Below the pieces are notes generated by a model. That model had not been told where the DNA came from, made no database searches, and saw nothing but the letters and a program-made list of their open reading frames with translations. This document shows positions 1-5,265 of a stretch of 5,265 nt of DNA, piece after piece (within the stretch, counting starts at the first letter, position 1; every line of letters starts with the position of its first letter). The stretch is taken from NCBI GenBank assembly GCA_021784635.1, contig JAJYHS010000103.1, forward strand, positions 1-5,265. Reading direction: 5' to 3'. A program made the translations under genes and the position numbers. Source of the DNA: a bacterium (GTDB lineage Bacteria; Bdellovibrionota; Bdellovibrionia; Bdellovibrionales; UBA1609).

Positions 1-1
1 A

Positions 2-271
2 TCAGAACGCAAAGCTATGGCTGCGGAATACAAATATGAAAATTCAGGCACGACTTCGCGGTTTTCAAAAAAGGCTAAAGGGCATCAAGTTGGAGCTGAT
101 CTTATTATGAACGGCCGAATTGACTCCATCACACAGCGTGTGGGCAATCGAGAGTCGATTTATTATAAAATCACGCTTGAGATGACCAATCTTTCGACTG
201 GTATCATTGTTTGGACGGATCAAAAACAAATACGAAAACTCTACAAGAAACACTCTGTGGCGTTATTTTGA
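2..271 (+). CDS. lpoB: Penicillin-binding protein activator LpoB-like protein, C-terminal part (5' end outside window)
   Basis: The frame is open from the window edge and ends at TGA 269-271, giving 89 C-terminal residues. They match the end of the LpoB family: a strand beginning GADLIMNGRIDSI, then VGN with YYKITLEMTNL, then a closing segment STGIIVWTDQKQIRK. E. coli LpoB ends with the same plan (a short hydrophobic strand, a VGN turn, YY, LTNL, SGLIEW). LpoB proteins are outer-membrane lipoproteins that reach through the periplasm to stimulate PBP1B-type peptidoglycan synthases. The lipoprotein signal would lie upstream of the window and cannot be seen. The ATG at 17 is an internal methionine, because the frame continues upstream of it. 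The stop codon overlaps the start of the next gene, which suggests translational coupling. The family call is good. Function in this organism is inferred. Confidence 0.85.
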   Translation, partial: SERKAMAAEYKYENSGTTSRFSKKAKGHQVGADLIMNGRIDSITQRVGNRESIYYKITLEMTNLSTGIIVWTDQKQIRKLYKKHSVALF

Positions 272-1506
272 ATTTTCGTCCCATCTGCTTCTCATTGTTA
301 GTTGCCGCAACTGCGTTTACGACTGTTGGCTGCGCAACTTATCAAGACTATGTAAGGCAAGCTCGGAACCATCTTGAGGATGGAGATCCCGCGCTTGCCG
401 CAACAGAATTAAAACCACTGGCAAATAAACCAGGCAAAGATCAACTCGTTTACGTACTTGATTACGCAACCGCTCTACAGGCTGAAGGACGTTATAAGCT
501 CAGCAACAAGTATTTCGACTTGGCCGATCAGTTGTCGGATTGGAAGGACTACATCAACCTCAGCCGTGAGGCGGGGTCTCTGCTTTTTGCTCAGGAGTTA
601 GTCCAATATAAGGGCGAAGATTATGAGAAGCTTCTTATTAATCTCATGGAGGCACTCAATTATCTTATGCTTGGCGATCATCAGGACGCACGTGTTGAAG
701 TGCGAGCCATGAGCAACAAACTCGCCTATTTCAAAGAAAAAGAGGACAAATCATACGAACAAAATACTATGGCTCTTTATCTTAGCGGTCTTATGTGGGA
801 GGACGATCATGATTTTGATTCGGCCTATATTGAATACGCCCACGCATATAAACACGACCCGAATATTCCGTCACTTCATGAAGCGCTCGTGCGAACCGCT
901 AAGCTTGCGGGACGCACTCAAGCCTACAAAAAATGGTCCAAAAAATTTCATATAAAATGGAATCCAAAATGGACTGACCCTCATTATGGCGAGCTTGTAC
1001 TGATCTATGAACAAGGGTGGGCACCTAGAAAATATCCAATGCCAAATGCACCCGAATATCCCGAACTCTTTCCTGTGCAAAGTGCGACACAATCTGCGCG
1101 TCTTATTGTTGCAGGGGGGCCAAGCGTAAAAACTCAAACGGTATTTAGTGTACAAAAAGTTGCGATGAAGACGCTCAATGGTGAATACAAAACTCTTGCT
1201 GAAAAACAGTTGGCCGGTTTTGCAGCAAAACAAGTCGTGGCAAGCCAGGTGAGCCAAAAAAATCAAGCATTGGGAACGATCCTTGATATTGCCATGCAAG
1301 CTTCTGATCGCGCGGATCTTAGGCAGTGGTCCACTTTACCTCAGACATGTCAAGTCGCTCGAGTGTTTTTGAAAGTAGGCTCGTACAAGGTATCAGTTCA
1401 AGGTTTAACAGCTGATGGCACCCCGTCGATTGATAGCCGGGCGCCACAAACATTTAAGATAGAGCCGCGCAGAAAGACTTTTTTTATCTGGCGATCATTT
1501 CATTGA
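268..1506 (+). CDS. COG3014-family TPR-like outer-membrane lipoprotein (LpoB neighbour)
   Basis: This is a 412-residue lipoprotein from TTG 268. That start gives a clean signal peptide: N-R-P, a hydrophobic run at about 6-18, and a lipobox TTVGC with the acylated Cys at 22. The ATG at 211 would add 19 polar residues in front of the signal and lie deep inside the lpoB-like gene, so it is unlikely. The TTG overlaps the lpoB stop (TTGA), with no good Shine-Dalgarno, so coupled translation is likely. Helical TPR-like repeats span about 26-225. Segments that resemble the COG3014 family are YKGEDYEKLLINL (114-126) with ARVEVR (141-146), GELVLIYEQGWAPRK (241-255), and ADLRQWSTLPQ (349-359) before a short beta region at the C terminus. 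The exact role of the family is unknown. Its linkage to LpoB points to peptidoglycan or outer-membrane lipoprotein function. The stop TGA 1504-1506 faces the convergent phaR-like gene. Confidence 0.85.
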   Translation: MNFRPICFSLLVAATAFTTVGCATYQDYVRQARNHLEDGDPALAATELKPLANKPGKDQLVYVLDYATALQAEGRYKLSNKYFDLADQLSDWKDYINLSREAGSLLFAQELVQYKGEDYEKLLINLMEALNYLMLGDHQDARVEVRAMSNKLAYFKEKEDKSYEQNTMALYLSGLMWEDDHDFDSAYIEYAHAYKHDPNIPSLHEALVRTAKLAGRTQAYKKWSKKFHIKWNPKWTDPHYGELVLIYEQGWAPRKYPMPNAPEYPELFPVQSATQSARLIVAGGPSVKTQTVFSVQKVAMKTLNGEYKTLAEKQLAGFAAKQVVASQVSQKNQALGTILDIAMQASDRADLRQWSTLPQTCQVARVFLKVGSYKVSVQGLTADGTPSIDSRAPQTFKIEPRRKTFFIWRSFH

Positions 1507-1507
1507 G

Positions 1508-1525
1508 TTCGTGACTGAGCACGAA
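1508..1525. terminator. Possible compact bidirectional terminator hairpin between convergent genes
   Basis: TTCGTG (1508-1513) and CACGAA (1520-1525) form a perfect 6-bp stem around a 6-base loop. The hairpin fills almost the whole 19-base gap between the two convergent stop codons. The plus strand is followed by TTAATTGTT, which is only modestly U-rich, and the minus strand has no U-tract. It is a weak intrinsic terminator at best. Its position is the main argument for a role. Confidence 0.35.
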
Positions 1526-2083
1526 TTAATTGTTCAGGCCGCGGTTTGAAGTCGGCAAATCCGGGGTAACCTCTGCGTTGTTACTAAAGCCGGGTTTTGC
1601 AGCAGCGTTACTTGCTGCCTTTGTCGCGGCAGCTGCCGAGACAACACGGGCATCCAAAGTTTGTTTGAGATCGTCATAGGACGGTTTTGCCGCATTAAGC
1701 GAAGCATCAAGGGCGGCATCGCGCGCTTGCGCGGCCTGCTTTTCAGCGTAATCAGCCGGAAAAGCTCCCAACTTTGCAAGATAATTTGAAATGCTACCAT
1801 TGCCCGTCTGAATGATTTCACGCAGTGTAAATAGCGGTGCGTATTGAGCCACTTTCTTTTCAGATTCAAAGATAATTTGAGTCAAGGTGGCCGCTGTAAT
1901 GTCGTTTTTGCTTTTGTTGTCGATCACCATAACATCTTCGTTGGAACGGATCATTTTCGCGATGTCATCGAGTGTTACATAGCAACTTTGCTGAGTGTCA
2001 TAGAGTTTTCGGTTCTGATAACGTTTGATAATTTTTGTTCTCATGCTTGCATTTCCTGCCATGATTGTTTCTTGATCGACCAC
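1526..2083 (-). CDS. phaR: PhaR-type polyhydroxyalkanoate accumulation regulator (DNA-binding)
   Basis: The gene encodes 185 residues from GTG 2083. The PHB/PHA accumulation regulator DNA-binding domain occupies about 14-75 and carries the hallmark IKRYQNRKLYDT (19-30), YVTLDDIA, VIDNKSKNDIT and LTQIIFESEKK. A second segment (FTLREIIQTGNGSISNYLA, about 85-103) follows, as in PhaR, and then an Ala-rich low-complexity tail. Known PhaR proteins repress phasin and PHA-related genes and sense PHA granules, and length near 180 is normal. Start choice: GGGAGG lies 7 bases before GTG 2083, the best Shine-Dalgarno of the window. ATG 2044 (172 aa, AGGA 9 bases upstream) and ATG 2062 are alternatives. 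ATG 2137 and ATG 2122 lie upstream of, or inside, the predicted -10 box and so are unlikely. No PHA metabolic gene is visible nearby, so the regulon is unknown and the protein may serve another role. Confidence 0.8.
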   Translation of the reverse strand: MVDQETIMAGNASMRTKIIKRYQNRKLYDTQQSCYVTLDDIAKMIRSNEDVMVIDNKSKNDITAATLTQIIFESEKKVAQYAPLFTLREIIQTGNGSISNYLAKLGAFPADYAEKQAAQARDAALDASLNAAKPSYDDLKQTLDARVVSAAAATKAASNAAAKPGFSNNAEVTPDLPTSNRGLNN

Positions 2084-2090
2084 CAGATAG

Positions 2091-2096
2091 CCTCCC
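2091..2096 (-). promoter_or_regulatory. Strong ribosome binding site of the phaR-like gene
   Basis: On the minus strand GGGAGG ends 7 bases before GTG 2083. It is the clearest Shine-Dalgarno in the window and sits about 15 bases after the predicted transcription start, which supports the GTG over the downstream ATGs. Confidence 0.55.
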
Positions 2097-2117
2097 TCTG
2101 ATCGTTTAGACGGGCGC

Positions 2118-2147
2118 AACATAACTGCCGCTGTCACGGCCTGTCAA
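2118..2147 (-). promoter_or_regulatory. Sigma70-type promoter of the phaR-like gene
   Basis: The minus strand carries a perfect -35 TTGACA (2147-2142), an 18-base spacer, and a -10 TATGTT (2123-2118, four of six to consensus). Transcription would begin near 2111, leaving a leader of about 28 bases before GTG 2083. The spacer holds an inverted repeat GCCG-N6-CGGC (2127-2140). CTGTCA also occurs twice, 10 bases apart (2131-2136 and 2141-2146, plus-strand reading), and the second copy runs into the -35 box. Both are plausible repressor-binding elements. No sequence evidence names the protein that would bind. Confidence 0.55.
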
Positions 2148-2329
2148 GCGACCTGGGCCTTAACTTCGATAAATCACCTATTGCCAAAATCGCTCCGCGT
2201 CAACAACCTTTTAGCAATTATGACCCCACCGATTCACCGAACGGTTACCGGGGTCTGTAAGCTTTGACTAAAGTCTTAGTAAAGTATGCCGATGAGACTT
2301 GTATAGAGCAGATATGGGTAAGTCCAAGT
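2148..2329. other. Intergenic region between the divergent phaR-like and GspG-like genes
   Basis: Apart from the hairpin at 2222-2255, this stretch holds no convincing gene. A -35-like TTGACT (2264-2269) with a poor TATGCC (2285-2290, 15-base spacer) could drive the plus-strand gene, but the match is weak. The same TTG at 2264 opens an in-frame 22-codon extension of the downstream gene. Confidence 0.4.
2222..2255. repeat. Imperfect long inverted repeat (hairpin) with repeated ACCG words in the divergent intergenic region
   Basis: GACCCCACCG (2222-2231) pairs with CGGT (2242-2245) and GGGGTC (2250-2255). This gives a 10-bp GC-rich stem with a 4-base bulge (2246-2249) and a 10-base loop. ACCG occurs at 2228, 2236 and 2247, and ACCGA is directly repeated 8 bases apart. 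No T-run follows on either strand, so it does not look like an intrinsic terminator. It lies upstream of the GspG-like gene and about 75 bases upstream of the phaR-like -35 box, so it could be an operator or a leader structure. Confidence 0.45.
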
Positions 2330-2779
2330 ATGAAAAATGAAGAAAAATTACAAGATTTTAGCAGTTTTGACGCGGTTTCGTTGTTTGGTCTGCTTATCAT
2401 GAGTCTAGCCATCGTCTGGGGGCTTGTTGTGCATGGTACAACCGCCCAAAGGCTGACGGATGCACGAATCAACTGCGATCAGATTGCGGTTCAAATCTTA
2501 AGTTCGATGAGCGCAAAAACTGCCAGGCGCGTACCCGCATCAAATTTGGACTTTCGTCTGATCCAGTACACAAAGAAGGTCGACCCATGGGGCCACCCGT
2601 ATGCCTATCGAGTTTTAACGGACGGTGCAAATCGGCAGGTCGTCGCCGTTTATTCATCTGGACCAAATGGAAGATTTGATACGACAACTCGCGACTTTTT
2701 AACTGACCGCGCGGGCCAATTCATAGCAGTTCATTTTCAGGGCGACGATATCGGCACTGTACAAAGATCCTGGCGTTAA
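2330..2779 (+). CDS. Membrane-anchored protein with type II secretion GspG-like C-terminal domain
   Basis: From ATG 2330 the protein has 149 residues. A short polar start (1-13) is followed by one hydrophobic helix (about 14-36, AVSLFGLLIMSLAIVWGLVV). A helical linker then leads to a small domain with DPWGHPYAYRVL (85-96) and VVAVYSSGPNGRFDT (104-118). DPWG-x-PY-Y and an S/L-G-x-(D/N)-G loop are the signature of the GspG major pseudopilin domain of type II secretion. The N terminus departs from the family: before the helix stands SSFDAVSLF, with no Gly at -1 and no Glu at +5, so prepilin-peptidase processing is doubtful. A TTG start at 2264 would give 171 aa, but it adds a charged stretch ahead of the helix and has no good ribosome binding site. 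No other secretion genes are present. It may be an orphan pseudopilin or a membrane protein that reuses the GspG fold. Confidence 0.65.
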   Translation: MKNEEKLQDFSSFDAVSLFGLLIMSLAIVWGLVVHGTTAQRLTDARINCDQIAVQILSSMSAKTARRVPASNLDFRLIQYTKKVDPWGHPYAYRVLTDGANRQVVAVYSSGPNGRFDTTTRDFLTDRAGQFIAVHFQGDDIGTVQRSWR

Positions 2780-2895
2780 GAAAATTTGCTAATGCTAGTT
2801 CGGCGGGGGCCACGATCTCGATAACTTAATCTTACGCCCGTCACAGTTTGATTCATTTTACTAAAGCTTGGTCATCCGAAGTCCGATTTGTTTTC

Positions 2896-2901
2896 TATAA
2901 A
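2896..2901 (+). promoter_or_regulatory. Likely -10 box for the TPR lipoprotein operon
   Basis: TATAAA (2896-2901) matches the sigma70 -10 consensus at five of six positions. It would place the transcription start near 2907, about 24 bases ahead of TTG 2931. No convincing -35 hexamer sits 16-18 bases upstream (TTGGTC at 2868 is too far). The 2780-2930 spacer holds no clear terminator for the preceding gene and no coding potential that I could see. Confidence 0.35.
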
Positions 2902-2930
2902 GCATTTTTCGGAATGCGGGATGGTCCAAA

Positions 2931-4799
2931 TTGCATAAAAAATTATTTTTTATTTTTTGGTTTTTATCTGCATCGCTGATGATGGGTTGCTCAACTGTCA
3001 AAACGAATAATAATTTAAGCTACGTTCCTAATTCTATCTTGGGCAGTCTCAACCCGGCCCCGGCAGACTTGGCGCCACAAGACGTGACCGGTAAAAACCT
3101 GACAAGCAGCCCTATTTATAAACAAACTGAAGCGGATTCGCATTATGCGCTCGGCGAAGCGTATAGCCTTAACGGAAATTCAAATCGGGCCATAGAAGAA
3201 TTTAAATTGGCGACAGTATATGACCCGACTTCGGCAACTATTCGCTTGCGCCTTGCAGGAGAATATTTACAAAAGGGATTGTTAACCGAAGCCGTCGAGC
3301 AGGCGCAAAAAGCTGAAAAGCTCGCTCCCAAAGATAATAATGTACACATCTTTCTGGGTGGAGTTTATCAAGCGCTTCAAATGTATCCCCAATCGGAGGC
3401 GGAATATAAATCTATATTGGCGCGCGATCCAAAACAGGTCGATGCTCTCATTTATTTGGGGGCAGTAATGGCTGAACAGGAACGCTATGCAAGCGCCGCC
3501 GGGTATTTTAAAAAAGCGGCCGCAACACATTCGGATAAAAGCGCCCTTGCATATTACTATCTAGGAAAAATGCGAGCGAGCCAAGGCAAACGATACTACA
3601 AAAAAGCTGAATACGCGTTTGGCAAAAGCCTTGATTTAAATCCCCGCTCCTCAGACAGCGCGCTCGCTTTGTCTGACCTCTACGCGGCTGAAGGGCAAGA
3701 AAAAAAGGGAATTAAATTGCTTGAGTCATTTGAGCAGCAGTACGGCCCGAATCAAGACGTGGCATCTCAGTTGAGCCAGATCTTTCTTGAGGATAAAAAT
3801 TATTCCGAAGCGCTCAAGAATTTAGAAGTTATTGAGGGGTTTGACGAGTCGGATTTAAACGTGAAAGTAAAAATCGCACTCATTCTGATCGAGGAGCAAA
3901 ATTACAACGGCGCTATATATAAGCTTCAGCAAATTCTAGCCGCCGCGCCGAATTCCAACAAAATCCGTTTCTACCTTGGCGCCGTTTACGAACAGACCAA
4001 ACAGTATCAGTTGGCGGCAGACTCTTACGAAAAAATTCAAAGCTCCAGCGAATATTATGCGGACGCCATTGTGCATGCGGCCTACTTACTTCAGAAGCTG
4101 AATCAGGACGGAGCCGCGAAAAAATTGTTAAAGGTGGCTCTTACAAAGCGCGACAATGTGCCGCAATTTTATGCTTTTTATGCTTCACTCTTAGACAACG
4201 AACATCAATATCAACAAGGGATAACTCTTCTGAATAGCGCCGTTAAAAAATTTCCGGCGAATACGCAGCTGCGCTACTACCTGGGCGCGATGTATGATGA
4301 CGTTGGCCAACGGCAAAAAACCGTAGCAGAAATGAAAAAAATATTATCGATTGATGCCGATCACGTACAGGCTTTGAACTACTTGGCGTATACTTACGCC
4401 GAAGAAGGAAAGCATCTTAGCTCTGCCGAAAAATTGGCACAAAAGGCAATGCTTCTGCAACCCAATGATCCTTACATTTTAGATACAATGGGGTGGGTAC
4501 TTTTCAAACAAGGGCGCGTGGGCGACGCGATTCAATATTTGGAAGCTGCTTACAAATTAAACAATCATGAAAGTGTGATTGCCGAACATCTTGGCGACGC
4601 TTATGATGTCTTCGAGTTGACTGATAAAGCCAAACAGATGTACGAGAGGGCGGCGGCAATTGAACATGATCCAGCGAAAGAAAGTGAAATTCGAGCCAAG
4701 CTTTTGTCTCTCGGGGCGACCTCCGGCAAGGGGCAAGTTTTGGCACATCCGGCTTCGGTGGATCAAAAAGTACTCGCGCGAAAGCCGGCCTCATTATAA
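2931..4799 (+). CDS. Large tetratricopeptide-repeat lipoprotein
   Basis: The 622-residue protein starts at TTG 2931. This is the only usual start in frame between the upstream stop (TAA 2898-2900) and the signal peptide. The signal has HKK, a hydrophobic run FFIFWFLSASL, and a lipobox MMGC with Cys20. STVKTNNN follows, with no Asp at +2, which fits outer-membrane sorting by enterobacterial rules. A low-complexity linker (21-65) leads to about 15 tandem TPR-like helical hairpins at 69-580, for example SHYALGEAYSLNGNSNRAIE (70-89) and ALNYLAYTYAEEGKHLSSAE (481-500). DTMGWVLFKQGRVGDAIQYL (518-537) is typical of TPR proteins encoded beside lolB. The last 40 residues are polar and probably disordered. 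A scaffold role in the periplasm, in envelope assembly or export, is inferred. Thirteen bases separate the stop from the LolB-like frame's earliest plausible start, which suggests an operon. Confidence 0.85.
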   Translation: MHKKLFFIFWFLSASLMMGCSTVKTNNNLSYVPNSILGSLNPAPADLAPQDVTGKNLTSSPIYKQTEADSHYALGEAYSLNGNSNRAIEEFKLATVYDPTSATIRLRLAGEYLQKGLLTEAVEQAQKAEKLAPKDNNVHIFLGGVYQALQMYPQSEAEYKSILARDPKQVDALIYLGAVMAEQERYASAAGYFKKAAATHSDKSALAYYYLGKMRASQGKRYYKKAEYAFGKSLDLNPRSSDSALALSDLYAAEGQEKKGIKLLESFEQQYGPNQDVASQLSQIFLEDKNYSEALKNLEVIEGFDESDLNVKVKIALILIEEQNYNGAIYKLQQILAAAPNSNKIRFYLGAVYEQTKQYQLAADSYEKIQSSSEYYADAIVHAAYLLQKLNQDGAAKKLLKVALTKRDNVPQFYAFYASLLDNEHQYQQGITLLNSAVKKFPANTQLRYYLGAMYDDVGQRQKTVAEMKKILSIDADHVQALNYLAYTYAEEGKHLSSAEKLAQKAMLLQPNDPYILDTMGWVLFKQGRVGDAIQYLEAAYKLNNHESVIAEHLGDAYDVFELTDKAKQMYERAAAIEHDPAKESEIRAKLLSLGATSGKGQVLAHPASVDQKVLARKPASL

Positions 4800-4812
4800 T
4801 TCGAAAACTAAA

Positions 4813-5265
4813 ATACAAAAACTTGGTAAAATTTTAAGTTTAGTCGGCTTATCGGGGCTGCTTTTTGTCGGGATGGCCGGTTGCACGACAATGATGCCTC
4901 GCCGTTTTTCGAGTTTAAATGAAGGCCAGTGGCAAGCAAAGGTGCTACTTCATGACAAGCAAACGGACCATTCGGGTATCGTTAATGTTACAATCAAGGC
5001 GGTAAAGGATAAACACCTTCGATTGGACATCACCTCGCCGATGGGTACATATTTGGGGAGTGTAACAATCAACGGCCGACAATTTAATTATTTAAGTGTC
5101 AGCGACCGAACAATTTATCACATGCCAGCGAACCGTCGGGCCATGCGCGCGGTTCTGAAAGTCGCGATGTCCCCAAGCGTTCTTTACGACGTCTTGTTTG
5201 ATAATGCGCCCACGGGCCGTAATTGGGTTTGCCATCTTGATAGATACGGCTATTTACATGCGTGC
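4813..5265 (+). CDS. LolB-like outer-membrane lipoprotein, 5' part (runs off window)
   Basis: An uninterrupted frame runs to the window end and reads as a lipoprotein: QKLGKILSLVGLSGLLFV, then a lipobox GMAGC, then TTMMPRR. The mature part has SLNEGQWQAKV, HLRLDITSPMGTYLGSV, NGRQFNYLSV, TIYHMP and SPSVLYDVLFDNAP. This matches the order of elements in LolB/LolA-fold lipoproteins (a Trp near the start, an LRL-x-x-x-P-x-G strand pair, then a P-x-x-LY-x-LLF helix). LolB inserts lipoproteins into the outer membrane, but distant members may do other jobs. Genes for TPR proteins commonly lie just upstream of lolB, which supports the call. No ATG, GTG or TTG in frame gives the whole signal peptide. 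ATA 4813 is marked as the minimal start, giving Cys24. A GTG at 4684 would overlap the TPR gene by 116 bases. A one-base error near 4828-4835 is another explanation. Confidence 0.65.
   Translation, partial: MQKLGKILSLVGLSGLLFVGMAGCTTMMPRRFSSLNEGQWQAKVLLHDKQTDHSGIVNVTIKAVKDKHLRLDITSPMGTYLGSVTINGRQFNYLSVSDRTIYHMPANRRAMRAVLKVAMSPSVLYDVLFDNAPTGRNWVCHLDRYGYLHAC

Noticed and set aside
871..1299. 142-codon minus-strand open frame
   Set aside because: It lies wholly inside the COG3014 gene, and its Cys/Phe-rich product resembles no family I know. It is an antisense shadow.
1479..1485. Run of seven T as part of an intrinsic terminator
   Set aside because: No stem precedes it, and it encodes the conserved-looking RRKTFFIWRS end of the COG3014 protein.
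1844..2101. 85-codon plus-strand frame opposite the phaR-like gene
   Set aside because: It is antisense to the conserved DNA-binding domain and shows no domain or ribosome binding site.
2181..2186. TTGCCA as a -35 box for the plus-strand gene
   Set aside because: No acceptable -10 hexamer occurs 15-19 bases downstream.
2313..2339. Mini-ORF (MGKSKYEK) overlapping the GspG-like start, as a regulatory leader peptide
   Set aside because: Nine codons by chance are common, there is no ribosome binding site, and no attenuator structure goes with it.
4504..4818. 104-codon minus-strand open frame over the TPR gene end
   Set aside because: It is opposite well-formed TPR repeats and its Pro/Arg-rich product has no recognisable domain.

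Overview
The window comes from a Gram-negative bacterium with a moderate, roughly mid-40s percent GC content (estimated by eye). At least three of its six genes, and probably four, encode lipoproteins of the cell envelope. The mix is an LpoB-type penicillin-binding-protein activator with a COG3014 lipoprotein, a PhaR-type regulator, a GspG-like domain, and a TPR lipoprotein followed by a LolB-like lipoprotein. This fits a proteobacterial or deltaproteobacterial-like lineage such as Bdellovibrionota. That placement is an inference from gene content only and is weakly held.

Layout. (1) 2-1506, plus strand: the 3' end of an lpoB-like gene, overlapping by 4 bases a gene for a COG3014-family TPR-like lipoprotein that starts at TTG. 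(2) 1507-1525: a tight convergent gap filled by a small hairpin. (3) 1526-2083, minus strand: a PhaR-type (PHA/PHB accumulation regulator) DNA-binding protein with a recognisable sigma70-type promoter at 2118-2147. (4) 2148-2329: a divergent intergenic region with a long imperfect hairpin at 2222-2255. (5) 2330-2779, plus strand: a small membrane-anchored protein with a GspG-like C-terminal domain but no canonical prepilin cleavage site. (6) 2780-2930: a spacer with a likely -10 box. (7) 2931-4799, plus strand: a 622-residue lipoprotein with about 15 TPR-like repeats. (8) 4800-5265, plus strand: the 5' part of a LolB-like lipoprotein gene, running off the window, with no ordinary start codon in frame.

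How the parts may fit together. LpoB proteins stimulate bifunctional penicillin-binding proteins from the outer membrane, and the COG3014 partner is probably co-translated with it. The TPR lipoprotein and the LolB-like protein look like a second envelope operon, since TPR genes commonly sit beside lolB. The PhaR-like regulator stands alone between them. No PHA synthase, depolymerase or phasin gene is visible, so its targets are not shown by this window.

I found no RNA genes, CRISPR arrays, insertion sequences or phage genes. No clearly new multi-gene system is evident. The points most worth following are the missing start codon of the LolB-like gene, the orphan GspG-like protein, and the cis-elements in the phaR divergent region.
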